From: Aquila chrysaetos chrysaetos
Lineage: Eukaryota; Chordata; Aves; Accipitriformes; Accipitridae
Length of the DNA stretch: 64,000 nt
Direction: 5' to 3'
Assembly: GCF_900496995.4 (NCBI RefSeq)
Contig: NC_044029.1
Span: forward strand, 4,774,001 to 4,838,000
Below are positions 1 to 12,400 of this stretch, one piece after another. The number at the start of each line of letters is the position of its first letter. Position 1 is the stretch's first letter. Position numbers and translations under genes: made by a program. The notes beneath the pieces were generated by a model. The model saw nothing but the letters and a program-made list of their open reading frames with translations. It was not told where the DNA came from and made no database searches.

Positions 1-2929
1 GTTCTCTCCACTAACTGCAGGGATACTGTGGAGGCACTAATGGTGATGAGTTGCAGACTTCTGGGACTTCATGTCTTTGAAAACCTGGAAAGTTTTGTTT
101 CTAGGCTGCTCTCTCGCTGAAGAAAAACCATCATCTGTTCTTAGTCAGTTACAAACTTCTCCAAGAAATGTTCTGATAAAACAGTTGCCCTATAGTTAGG
201 CAACAAATGCTGTGCAGTAATGAGGGCAGGACTATGTTGGCTGGCTCCATTTTAGACGAACAAATTTATAAATCAGAGCTGGCATCTGGATTGGCGTGGG
301 TTTTGTGTCAGCAGCTGCACACACACACCTCTTGTGGGAAATGGAAAATTGGGACTTGGCTGTTCCAGCTCTTTTGCTGCAGCGGCATATTTAGGAAATT
401 GTTTCTTAGTAAAATCATTCAGGCTGCTCATTATCAAACTGAATATAATAACTGTTTATTTTTTCATAGAAACCAATGTTTCAAAATCTTCCAGGAATAA
501 GGATTTGGTTTCCTTTGTTTCCTTTAAATCTGGAGTAGAAAAGGTACTATACAATCATACCTAGAAGTGGAACTGAATTTGTGAATGGATGGGTTTGTTT
601 TATTGTAAAGGTGATGCCTTAACAATGGAGAGGGACGAGCCTTCACTCCTGAAATAACATATCTTAATCTTTGTGAGGTTATTCTATACATTTAGGATAC
701 AAATTTCTAATGAGACATTGTAGTTTAGTTATGGTCTTAATTCTCAAATCTTCTCAAGTTATGCTGTAGCCAGACAGATTTCTATGTTTTAAGTCAATCT
801 GTAAACACCCAGAGTAAATACCAACGCTTATGTCAATAGGCTGTCTTCGTTCTTTAGCAGATCTCACACCATCTCGTCACTGGTCCATCCGGTTACTGGT
901 AAGAAGTCAAGCTGCAGCTGTAAATAACGGATGACAAAACTGTAGTGGTCATATGCAGCCTAAATAATTTGTGTTCCTGTTGATTACTGTAGTTCAAGTA
1001 AGCAATATTATGCCTCTATTTAAGCAGCAACTTAATGGAAAAAAAATCAAAAGCTATTTGCTACAGTGAAGGCTCCTACTCACAGCATCCCATTCTGATG
1101 TCCTAAGTTGGTAAAACATATAACTGGTGGGTTTTTTTTCTCCTCTCAGTACAGTTTCACCCAGTGCTGCCAGTTAAGATCATTCAGAAATTGTCTAGTG
1201 ACTCTTACAATTAGTGCTAAGAGTAAAACACTGCACTTCTGTGCCTCAGTTTCCCCATTTGTACATAGGGATCATAACAACTCTTGTAAAATACACTGGG
1301 ATTTACTGAAGAACATTTTAAATATAAAATCTAGATATTACTGTGAGAATTCATTCTGTACGTGTACATACATCTGGTTTTTGCTGTTGAACAGACTTTC
1401 TACCATACTTGACAAAAATATAAAAATGGTTTTATGCAAAATAAAGAATCTGTGGTTTGAAATAGAGTTGTAAAGTTGTAATTGCAGTAAGACTTTTATA
1501 AGATTGCAAAGAGGGGTAGGAGGAGGAAGTAAGATTAGTCAGCCACAGGCTCAGCTGGCCTGGATGCACCCACTCAGTGAGTAACTCCATGACAGCAGAA
1601 GCTGTCATAGGAAGATGGTCAGCAGCTGTGTTGAATTGTTCTGAGAGTATTAATTGCATAATTGCAATTATTTGTTTATCTTTTCCTGCCTTTATTGGCG
1701 TACGGGGTAGTTAGCTAACTTTGTTCTCAGAGCTGCTGCAATCCCAGTGATGGTTGTGGGTTTGTGGGAGGAGGATCGTGCTCTCCATCCCGGCCTTCAC
1801 ATCGGTGCCCTGGGATGAGATCGGCTCAGCCAACAGAACAGGTTGCTGCTGTGGGAAAGGGTAATCCTATATCTGCCACATCTCACTCTGTTTCCTACTG
1901 CTTCTCTTAGTGCCGGCTCCGATGCCTCAGTGAGCTGGTCAGAAAGGTAACCCAGCTGAAAAAACCCACCCCGTACCCCAATAGATGTGTACCAATGAAA
2001 GGAGGGGATCAGGAATATAGGGCAGAGTGCCGGGAAAGGGAGGAGGAGATCAGTGTCTCCAAAAGGAGAAGAGGCATCTAAAGTTGGGTTAATAACTCAT
2101 GGATACTACAAGGGGCAATTTCACTGCCGTTTGTGTTACCTTTTGTCGTCTCTGGTGCTTGCTAGACCCCACTGTAAGCCAAATCAATTCACTAGACCAG
2201 CAGAAGACCAGACTAAATGGCTGGTTTTCTGCCAAGTTAGTGCATTGAATCAGCTCAGCAGGATCTGACAAGCCCCAGGGGTGAACGGTGGGGGAAACGC
2301 TGTGAGTGAGGAAGGAGAGTAGGAGGGGTGAGCTGGGAAGGGGAAGTAAGAAGTCCTCTTTTTGACAGATTGACTCAGCTCTCTGGTATAACTTGACCTC
2401 AAATATGTGGTTTCACACTGTCCCTAATGCAGTGAGCTACAGACAGTCCCCTTCTCACACCCTCAGATATGGGTTCCTGTCCCAAAAGAAAATGCCCGAC
2501 CTACACAGCTGCGTGACTGCCTGTGGTTCACATCAGCTCCCTGCTCACCCAGGAACTATTCACGCTTGCGATCAGCTCATGTCTTCTGTGAGATCATGAT
2601 GTGAGCTGAGGGAGCAGCAGTGTGTGGCAGAGGAGGAGGGCAGGAGCCCTCTTTAGCAGCAATGCAAATACAAAGCCACGTAACCCTGACATGAGACTAC
2701 ACCCTAAGTAACCGCTGTGGAGGCAGGCCTCGGGGGAGCTGGGCTGTAGGAATGAACTCCAATTTAAATGGGGACTACAGGTGACGCCAGTCTCACTGAG
2801 CACTGTACCTAAATTTCCTCTGAAATGCAAATATAAATGTTGCTTTATAAAAGCCTAACTGCAGCGTGACAAGATCGCTTTTCTAAATCTTTTTCTAAAA
2901 TTGCTTTTTCAGGTGCTCTGAACTCAAGA

Positions 2930-3260
2930 AGCAAAGCATCAGGGAGGGAGCAGCAAGGGTGGCTTTGTTCCCTCAGGACGGGTGAGCCGGGAGCCGTGGG
3001 CACCCCAAGGCGAGCCGAGCGGTGACCCCACCGACGGCGGGTGAGCAGAGCGGGGTGGCTGCTGCCGCGGGGCCCATCGATGGTCCGGGGATCGTCGGGC
3101 AGGACGAGGTAACGGGCCGGGTCTGAGGCTGGTGCGGGAGCCCCCGACACTGCGTCAGGCACAGCTGAGGGGTAGCTCAGGAAGGACTGAACGAACACCC
3201 AGGCCCCTCAGAGGGCGAGGGTGGAGGCCCCGGCTGAGGCCGTCACCGCAATTAAGGTCT
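2930..3260. promoter_or_regulatory. Orphan CpG-rich patch, possible promoter
   Basis: About 330 bp with many CpGs in an otherwise AT-rich region 5 kb from the UBE2N island. On the plus strand a plausible exon can be drawn from a TTGCTTTTTCAG acceptor (ends 2912) to a GACGAG|GTAACG donor (3108|3109). No conserved coding sequence is seen. It could be the promoter of a divergent neighbour (MRPL42 by synteny) or of a lncRNA. Function is inferred from composition only. Confidence 0.45.
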
Positions 3261-3902
3261 ATTTGTGAACTCCGCGCCCTGACGCAAAGCTGTGAAGTCA
3301 AAACAGCGTCTAACAAAGCCTTTACTGATCCAAGGGCAGTACAACCACCCCGAGTCCTGTCTGATATCCTTGAACGGTTTATCAGCATGCATCTGACAAA
3401 ATACAGTCATATAATATTCCCAGATTTCCTCGCGTTCTGCCTGAGGTGCAGGGTTTATTTCAGGATATTAAGGGAGCAAACAGTTAGCAATCGACAGGGC
3501 TAAGAAAGCACCAAACAGAACTCCAGGCAATGAGTCTAATGAAAAAATTCAATTTAATTTAAACAAAAATATCAATCTAAATGACTTCCGAACACATAGC
3601 ATCTAAATCTTTCAGCCTAGCAAAAGAAGAATACCAGGTTGAGTTGGGGAGGGCAGCTGTCTAAATGAGGATGCATGACTTCATTAATTACAATACTCAG
3701 GATGACAGCAGAATTTTTTTTCCATCAAACTTTTATTTTTTTTAAAAAAAAGGACTGCTGAAACACTCTGCAAGTTTTGACAAACTACCTGTGTAGCACT
3801 GTAGAAAGCTAGTTTTTCAGATCTACTTTTTCTTCTTTCCTTTTCTCCTCTCTGTCCCCCCTCCTGTGCCCTCCAAGAAATTGCTGAACTTTTTAAGGTG
3901 GT

Positions 3903-3956
3903 TTTAATGGCATTGTCATATGTTTAATGGTATTGTCATATGTTTAATGGTATATG
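3903..3956. repeat. 20-bp tandem repeat, 2.7 copies
   Basis: Units at 3903, 3923 and 3943 (partial), each starting TTTAATGG and containing ATTGTCATATG. The first two differ at a single base. This is a small minisatellite with no evident function. Confidence 0.9.
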
Positions 3957-5070
3957 TGGCTTTGAAAAACTGTATGGATAAAGAAACCCTGTGCCATACT
4001 GCTCAAAATAAATAATCTGGCAGAGAAGAAGAAATACATTTTAGGAAAAACCTTGAACTCCAGAGCAGGAGTGCTGAAGTACTATTCTACCCAGGGAAGC
4101 AGAAAGCAGGAGCATGCTAGGCTGGATCACCCGTGGTGCCTCTCCAAGGATGTCTTCCAAGACACATGCCAAATGGAGGGTATGCACACAGAGCGGTGCA
4201 GGCTGCGGTCCAGAACTCAGTTACAGTCGCATTAATGGCTGAGTGGAAAATCCTGAAGAACAGGGGTGGACAATGGAAGGTCAAGGGGCTGGGAAAGCAC
4301 CTGGAAGGTCCAAGGACCTCCATGCAGTGTGGCTAGCTTGAGGAAACAAAGCTCCCCTGGCACTTATGTGTCTTGTTCCAGCTCTGATTCAGAGGCTTAA
4401 GTTGCCTCCTTCGGGAATTTGAGAACGCTATAAAAGAAGGAGAATTTTTACTATAGCTTCTCCTGGAAGATATCCCTTGGTACAGAGGGAGCGCAAAGAA
4501 GCAAAGTCTAAAGCCAGTATTCTGGAGTAGCCAGTTTGCATGGCTTTTCCAGCACCTATATGGATACTCGGGGATCTCTGCAGCAGTCCGTGTAGGACCT
4601 AGAATGACTTAGGGGAACAACCTAAATCTTTGTAGACAGGACAACAGAAAACAATGGTTTTGTTCACTGCCATCTCCTGAGCAAGCTGACTTCAAAAGCC
4701 TCTTCCTAAAAGGAGACAGAAAGAGAGGTGTCATGAAACCTGCAACCTTCCCAGGATGTGGCAGGCCACTTGTTGAGCAATGAAAACTACCAAAACATAA
4801 TAGCTTCCCAGTTTGACTTGCTGCAACTTCAGACTGAAGCAAGATTCCTGGTCTACAACACGTGAAAGGGAACGCTGAATGCAACATTCACGAGCATTTG
4901 TTTGAGCCAACTATGCTCCACTTTGTTCTTGCACCTCGCAGAGACAGGGCAAGGTTCACGCAGCAGAAGTTCCAGCACTTTCAAGAAACAGAGTAGCATT
5001 TTACTTGCACTGAGCCTAAAAGCATCTTTTGGCCCATGTTTTCTTCCACTAATAGTCAGTATTCCAGGGC

Positions 5071-5076
<6 letters not shown>

Positions 5077-5104
<28 letters not shown>
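5077..5104. repeat. A28 homopolymer
   Basis: Uninterrupted run of 28 A. It might be the tail of an old retroposed sequence, but I recognise no source upstream and no flanking duplication. Confidence 0.85.
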
Positions 5105-5107
<3 letters not shown>

Positions 5108-7253
5108 TAGCAGAAGGCAGAAACAAAGAAAAAGAAGTAATTCTGCAAGCAGTGTAACAAAATACATTGGTTTTCAATTACTTTGGTCTTGAGGATATGG
5201 CCCAGTGAAGATTCTTTGATGTCTGATAGAGTGTTGGAGTCATGGAGTCTTTCTCCTAGTGGGATTACCAGCAACATTTTTTTTTTCCTTCTGTCTTCCT
5301 ACTTTCATAAAATGCACAAGGAATTGCTATCTCTCACAAGGAATGCTTCACCTCTGCAGCTATATCTTTGTATTTGTTTGATGCTGGCAAGTGCAAGCAT
5401 AGGACGGAAGGGTGAAAAGGGATCATTTAGTTTAGGTACCATTTCTGGTCTTGGTCCCTAAACTGCCTATTGTATTACATGAAATTTACAGAACATGGAG
5501 AGAACAATTTTAAAAATAACCTAAATATTTGCATTCCTTCTACATATGTCAGTATACCTGCTAACTCAAAATTAAGGCTCCTAGTTATAGCTGGGTGTCA
5601 TAGCAACACGATTACAAATATTTTCAGTTATTCACCAAGTTTCAAGACTATATGAATGTTAATATCCTCTTTTCACTAACCTTCTGTCCTCGGTTTTTTC
5701 TCCTGACTCCCTAAGCAAAGTTCGCTGTAATCCCGTTCCTCAAAAGCAATTAGATTCTCTACCCCAGGCATATGCTGCTCAGTGGTAAGCAGTTATTTAT
5801 ATGCAGGTCAGCACTGCATTGTGGTCGTCACTAGATGTTGTTAATTCCTTTACACCAACCTCATGGCTCCCCAAGTGACAGACAGTTTGGGAAGGCATTA
5901 CTGTATTTATGCTTTGTAAAATTTACTGCAAAGTAAGCCTTCATTTGCAAAGATCTGAGTTCTAGAAATGGGCACTAGCCTTAAAATTCTTCCAGTCGAA
6001 CAAGGATTGCTCGAGAGCAATTTTAGTACCACATGGGTTCTAAACGCCCAGTATGAGGCCAGGCCTGAGGTTTACATTTGCCCATACCAAGAATATCTTG
6101 AATACCGTACTTTCCGTATAGACTATTTGTGCCTGCAGAGGGGTGGGAAGCTGTGCTATAGTCATTTGGAAGAGGTTTCATATCTCTGTGTGTGATCTCA
6201 CCTATCTGAAAAAAAACCCAACAAAACCCAAACCCAAATGCAACCAAGCAGAAAATCACAGAGACTGCTCCCACCAGAATCAAACAATAAGACACTGTGC
6301 ATCCTTGGGAGGAGAGCCCTATCAGCCCAGATTACAATTGTTTATTCCAAGGCACCAGATGTGCTATAGATACTTGAATATCTGTGAAGCTAGGAAAAAA
6401 ACAGGCTAACATCCAGCTGATAAAACACATTATCATCTTAGGAGTTTTTTTTCTCTTCCTTACAGCTTTTTTTTCTAGAGATCAGCATTTCACCTTTTTA
6501 GGTTAGATGGTAGGTACTGTGAAGGTGCCGAGTATACAAAAGTCTGTACTCAGTCTAGTTGAGTAGTAGCAACAGGTTGTAATAATTAAATAAAAAGAAA
6601 AATCCACAATTAAAGAATAGTTCTATATGTAACTAGCAAGACCAGATTTTGCTGAACGAGCACGTCTAAACACAGCCATTTCACATGCTAATGTATGCAA
6701 ATGAACTCACCCATCTCCACTGCAGAACGAAGGGGTGTTATTGATGAATGCTTTACGCCCGAATTCTGCAAATGTGTTTTCGTGCATTTCTCTTGGTGTG
6801 TGTCACTTCATTGTTGATTTGACTGACTTCAGAGAAAGTTAAATCCAGAAAGATAGGAGAGCAACTACATGCTTAAAGGGCTGAGGATGTACACGAGAGT
6901 TCACAGAGACTATGGGTTTTCACGGATTTACATGAAGTTTGGAATTACTGCTGTATTCAACAGCTGAGGATATCAAACAGTGTAGAACATCTCTGTACTT
7001 GTTAGTTGCCTTCTATAGTGCCAATGGCTTAGTGAGAAGGATAGAGAGGGAAAACTAGGTAAGCTTTTAGGAAGTATTGCGGGGAGGGTGAAGGAGTGAG
7101 GCACACCACTCTTCTGACTCATGCTTCATGTTATCGTAACCACTGTGTAATAATGTAAATGCTTAAAAGTTAGGATATAGAACATGTTTGCAGTATCTGT
7201 GATAGGAACGTTTCAGCAATTACACAGTCCAGATTTGCCAGTGTCAGAGAACT

Positions 7254-7849
7254 TGTCGCGGTTTAACCCCATCCGCCAACTAAGCCCCACGCAGCTGCTC
7301 ACTCACCTCCCTCACAGTGGGACGGGGGAGAGAATCAGAAGGGTAAAAGTGAGAAAACTCGTGGGCTGAGATAAAGACAGTCTAATAGGTAAAGCAAAAG
7401 CCACGCATGCAAGCAAAGCTACACAAGGAATTCATTCCCCACTGCCCATTGGCAGGCAGGTGTTCAGCCATCTCCAGGACAGCAGGGCTCCATCACGTGT
7501 AACAGTTACTTGGGAAGACAAAATGCCCTAACTCCGAATGTCCACCCTTTCCTTCGCCTTCCCCCAGCTTTATATGCTGAGCATGATGTCCTGTGGGCTG
7601 GAATATCCCTTGGGTCAGTCGGGGTCAGCTGTCCCGGCTGTGTCCCCTCCAACTCCTTGTGCCCCCTCAGCCTGCTCGCTGCTGGGATGGGGGGAGAAGC
7701 AGAAAAGCCCTTGGCTCTGTGTGAGCACGGCTCAGCAGAAACGAAAACATCCCTGGGTTATCAGCACTGTTCTCAGCACAAATCCAAAACATAGCCCCAT
7801 ACTAGCTACTGTGAAGAAAATAAACTCTACGCCAGCCAAAACCAGCGCA
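7254..7849 (-). mobile_element. Solo LTR, family A copy 1, 5-bp TSD GAACT
   Basis: 596 bp beginning TGTCGCGGTTTAACCCC and ending ACCAGCGCA, flanked by perfect GAACT duplications (7249-7253 and 7850-7854). A 5-bp duplication is typical of ERVL-type (class III) retroviral elements. The element reads in sense on the minus strand, where ATATAAA (7575-7569) gives a TATA-like box in U3. There is no gag, pol or env and no second LTR, so it is a solo LTR left by recombination. It aligns with the copy at 25412. It ends 735 bp before the UBE2N start codon, pointing away from it. The family name was not checked against a repeat library. Confidence 0.9.
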
Positions 7850-8229
7850 GAACTTTCCAGAGTGTACAGAGATTACGTAGATCGTCTAGAAGTTCTGCTT
7901 TTAAACCAGTGGAAACACTTGACAGGGAACTGTATGTGCGCAGGGTCCTATTGCTGGCCGTGCTGCTGGCCTGCTTGGTAACCTATGGCAAATCGCTTCA
8001 TCTTTCTGTGCTTTTATTTCCCATCAGCAACGATGCATGGTGCTAGATGTTACCATTACCGTGCAGCTCCAGTAGTGTCCTAGGACGCTCGTGTGATAAT
8101 TACACTCCCACTTCCACGATACTTCTCTTTCTGCTAAAAAAAGGAGGAGGGTCACCGACCAGGTGTTAAGACAAAGATGTTCTAGGGTATCTTGGTGACA
8201 GGTTTAGTGACGCTCCCACTGCCTAAAGT

Positions 8230-9400
8230 CAGGGAACGGTGCCCGTCGTACCCTGACGGGTGCACAGGACGCGCCGAGGAAGCCCTGACTCTGTCAGCGT
8301 TGAGCGATGACCCCACACGCCTCGGGCAGCGGCCCGGCCCGGCCCCCCCTCCGCCTCACAGCCTCCCCCCCCTCCACGGGCAGCGGAGTCCCGGGGACCC
8401 CCCTTTTACAGCCGAGAGAGCGGCCTGTCCCGAGCGAGCCGGCGGGCGCGGCGCGGCCTACATTGCCCGGCGTTCCGCGCCGAAGGGCGGCGCCACCGGA
8501 AGCGCGGGGCGGACTCCTTCCGGCTGTGCGCGAGCCCCTGAGCGGAGGCAGAGCCCGCGAGCCCGCAACCCCGACGAGACAAGATGGCCGGGCTGCCCCG
8601 CAGGATCATCAAGGTATCCGCGCCTGTCCCCGCTGCCGCCGCCCGCCCAGGGGAGAGCGGGGCGGGGGACGGGGGGGGGGGGGGGGAGAAGGGCGGCCGG
8701 GCCGGTTCTCTCGTTGCGGGCCAGGGTCGGGGCGCTGCTTCCGGTGGCCGGCGGTAGGGCCGCGCGGGGGCAGGGCCGCTCGCAGGCCTCCTCCTTCAGC
8801 CCGGCGAGGCGGGGGACACGCGGGACACGCGGACCCGGCCGCCGCGGGAGCTGAGTGGGGCTTTGGTGTCCCGCGGAAGGGGGGGGGGGTATCCCGGGAG
8901 CGGCTGGGCCCGGGGGCGGCGGGCGGGAGCGGGCCCGCCCGGGCGGTGGCGGTGGTGCCTCACGGCCTCCGCCGTCGCCGTCCGTGGGGTGCCTGCTCGC
9001 CGCTCCCGGGGCCCGCAGCTTGGAAGGCAGCGGGAGCAACCCTCCCTCCGTCCCCCCCCCCCCCCCCGCTGCCTGCCGCCCGCAGACGGGCAGCGCTGGC
9101 CCCGGCCCCCCCCCTCCCCTCTCCCGGCGCAGCCCTCGCCGTGTTCGGGCCCGGGGGAGCGCGGCGGTGGTCGGGTTTTTTCCTCCCCCGGTTGCGGGGA
9201 GGAACAGAAGGCAGCGAGGAGTTGAATCTGGGTTCGAGCGGGGCGAGCGGTACGCGGTACCTGCCCTCCGAGCTGTCGGCCCTGCGGGTGGCGGCGGTTC
9301 GGCGTCTTGGTCCGGCTTTCGTCTACCGGGCTTCACGAGGGCTCTCAACTTCGGGGTGCTTTCGCCTGACCCCCCCGCCATGGGCAACTTCAGGCTTAAG
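8230..9400 (+). promoter_or_regulatory. UBE2N: CpG-island promoter of UBE2N
   Basis: A sharp rise in GC and CpG content spans the first coding exon and the start of intron 1. Close upstream of the ATG there is an ETS-type CACCGGAAGC (8494-8503), an inverted ETS-like CCTTCCGGC (about 8516-8524), GC boxes, and a CCTACATTGCCCGGCG stretch (about 8458) resembling the ZNF143/THAP11 element. No TATA box is evident, which fits a broad housekeeping promoter. The exact transcription start is not determinable. The G and C homopolymer runs inside (about 8670-8687, 8879-8888 and 9052-9067) are likely assembly-sensitive and G-quadruplex prone. Confidence 0.85.
8584..8613 (+). CDS. UBE2N: UBE2N coding exon 1 (residues 1-10)
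   Basis: Encodes [10 protein letters not shown] and ends in phase 0 at an AAG|GTATCC donor. The ATG is in a strong context, with A at -3 and G at +4, and sits in a YY1-like CAAGATGGC. It lies inside the CpG island, as expected for a housekeeping gene. The long GC-rich frames that run through this exon on both strands are chance ORFs. Confidence 0.96.
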
Positions 9401-12400
9401 GCTTGAATGATTTGGAGTTGCTCAGTAGAGATACAGGTGGCTGCGTTGCGCGCTATCCAGGGGTAGCTCGGTCCTGTGGCTGGCGTGGATGTTTGTGCTG
9501 GGCTGCCGTCTCCCACTGGATTTGCAAGTGATGTGAATTGAAGGCCTCAAATTGGTGACCACTCCTTTTACAAAACTTGCTAAGTGATTCCAGTAAGGTT
9601 CGTTAGCCCTCACAGGAAATAACAGCACCCTTGTTATTCGTGACGTTCTATAACGCCGTAAAGCCCTCTTGGTTGAGCACGCGATGTTGGCAACCGTTGT
9701 AAAACACCCGAGTGTAGGATATGTTAAATAGTGGATGAAAAAATAAAACTGTTTTCTCTAAAAAGTCAAGTTATCTAATAGGTGATAGAGGAGGTGAGGT
9801 AACAAACAATAAGGTAGGAGTAGCGTTCATCTTGTGTGAAACAGACTAAACTATGATTACTGCTCACAATTGTAAGCAGTAAAAATAATGAAGGCAAATC
9901 CTACAGAATGAGTTTGATGCTCATCCAGCTGCCTGAGTGCGCAGCATGCAAAGCTGAGTATATTTCAGGTGTGAGAGGGAGCACTGATTCATAACACAGT
10001 GGAACTGGTATTCATCGCAGAGTTGTGGTAAGAGCTCAGTCATGAGGCTGGTGTCCGTGTTAAATTTTTTTAATAGCTCTTGACAGTTCCCCTGAATACA
10101 ACCAAGGAGCGCACCCACTTGTAAGCTGGGGCATAAATTTCCTTCTTGGCGCTTTTGGTTTTTTCATGTTTTTCTAGAAAAAACCTGGAGCAATTCCCAC
10201 AACTCACTTCAAAGATGTGTGATGGCATGGGAATGTTTCTTCTCCGCCTGGAGAGTGGAGGTGGAGGGCAGCAGAAGAGCGACCTAGAAACTCCAGATTT
10301 CCTCCAGAAGATCCCCCTTAGAGTTTTGGGGATTATTATCTGTTACAGGGTGGTGTGTACGGTGGGTTGTGTATTTCCATGTGTACTTTATAAGTTGCCT
10401 GCAGCCGGTCTAGAGCTTTTCAATCTTGGAGCGGTTGTGTTAGATGACCAATTCTTTAGCTCCTGCGCTGTGTGTGCGTTAGGTTGCCAGATGTGCATAT
10501 GGTCCAGGACTTGAGTCTGACTAGTTACTACAATCTCAAAAACATGCAAAGTCATATTTTGAAATACCACATGGAGACCTAGAAATATGCCTGCTTGAGT
10601 CTTCAGGAGTCTCGAGTGAGAATTGTTTTGACCTTTTCTATCCTGCCAATCTTGATGTTAGAGTTAAATTTCCTGTTGCTAGTTGCCTTAGAGGGAGGAG
10701 AGGGAGTGAACTCTGCTGCTAGTGAGAATTTGAAAGATCAGGAAAGGAAATGGAAGCGGGGGAGAGAGAGAGAGGAAAGAAAAGAGCTGTAGAAAGGTGA
10801 AATAACTCCAATAACAAGAAGATCCGATTTTCTTTACGCACAGTAATAAATTTGACGATAAATAACTGGCTTAGGTTACTATTAGGAAAAGACCTCCCTC
10901 TGATCCACATGCACCCTTTGTGTTGTCATCTGAGGGAGACTGTCAATGGCTGATGGGGGATAGGAGTGCACATTTGGGCTGTAATGAAGTACAGAATCTA
11001 GCTAACTGCTCGAAATGCAGTTGGCGTTCCTCGTCTTGACCGACTGCTGGCAGATGGCCTGGCTCTCAGGTTGACTAGCGGCCCTGTACTCCTCAGCCTG
11101 CTTTTTCACTATGTGCAGGCTGTCATCTAGCCCAGTAGGAGAGCAGTAGCTTTCCTTGTCTCAGCAGAGAGCTCTATATTGCCAATACTTTCCCCAAATT
11201 CAATTAAAAGGTGACAGTATAGATGTTGCAAAGCAGTTGTTACGGAAGATACAGAATTACTCCTGGTTTGCTGTCCTAGAAAGACAGACTTTAAAGAAAG
11301 GAGGCGGGGGATGATCTGTAAGCTCAAGAAATGACTTGCTTTAGAGCTATGACTTAGTGTTAGCACATCACAAATGGTGAGTAGAAAATGGTGATATAGT
11401 TTTGAATCTTTAAAGGTATAATCAGAATTGGAAAACCTTCTATCTTGTGAATAGAGAAGAGGAATTTTTATTTTCTTCAATAGTCCAAAACCAAGGGTCC
11501 TCTGAGAATCACCTTGACAAGAAAAATCTATTAATGTAAGATAAAATAAAAATGCGGTATGGCACATTTACAGCATCAAAAACACAAATCTTTGTAAACC
11601 TTTTTCCTACTGCACAGTATTAAAAAGCGAGCCTTTGCAATATACACAATAAATAAGCCCAGAGATTTTTACTTTCAAGTCCTTATTACACCAATTCTCT
11701 CCAGTGTTGCAAAGTCACGTAGCTCCAGTCAAGTAAGGAGTTGAATTGCATCTGATTTCTTTTTTTTTTTTTTTTTTTTGGCTGACATTCAAACCACCTC
11801 ATTGCCGTGTCAAGTGCTGTCGGTATATCTGAATGGGATGGGCAACACTGCCTCGTGTCATCTTTTCAAATGTTTTTTCTGCTGTTTTCACTGCTGCAGT
11901 GATCACATCATTCATAATTTGATGTCCAGGTCTATGCGTTAACTGTGTAGCCAGTTGTTAGTAGCGCTTCTGTTACTGCAGCTGCTCATATAATGAAGTA
12001 AACCATCTGAAGCAGTAGCTGAGACTCCTTCAAATTTTTTTTATTAACGAATTTATCAGTGTTAAATTACTGAGGCTTTGATTTCCTCCCCTGCATGGTA
12101 GCATGGTGTTGTCTGAGATATTCCTTCCTTGCTGTTTACTGCAAGAAGCTATTTCCACATTGCTGCCAATGAACTCCTGCTTGCAGTATTTTTCAAGAAT
12201 CTGGGTAACGTTTGGACTGCTGAGTTGTAAAATGCTGCCTCAAATTGTAAAATTTCTGGGAGGTTTCACGGAGATTCTAATGGTGTATGTGGTGATAGGC
12301 ACCTACAGCATTCTGTGTTAGAGGTCAGTATAATCAGCTTTATATGTTTTTTAAAATATAAATCAGGTATTTAGTCTGCAACTTCTGAAACTTTCTAGAA

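Larger units (their letters stand above)
1..7248. other. Intergenic region left of UBE2N, no gene identified
   Basis: Moderately AT-rich DNA. Apart from the CpG patch near 3 kb, a 20-bp tandem repeat (3903-3956) and an A28 run (5077-5104), I see no identifiable gene. By mammalian synteny MRPL42 would lie on this side, transcribed leftward, but I could not find any of its exons here. Chance ORFs are present on both strands. Confidence 0.6.

Noticed and set aside
861..898. Possible 38-nt exon with TTCTTTAGCAG acceptor and CTG|GTAAGA donor
   Set aside because: Good splice signals but no conserved peptide and no gene context, and such pairs occur by chance.
1..7248. Exons of MRPL42 expected from synteny
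   Set aside because: I looked for conserved peptide segments on the minus strand and found none, so nothing was annotated.
8307..9410. Long plus-strand ORF (367 codons) over the UBE2N promoter
   Set aside because: Proline-, glycine- and arginine-rich translation of a CpG island. It overlaps UBE2N exon 1 in another frame and has no domain.
8458..9516. Long minus-strand ORF (352 codons) over the same island
   Set aside because: Shadow frame in GC-rich DNA where stops are rare, with no recognisable motif.
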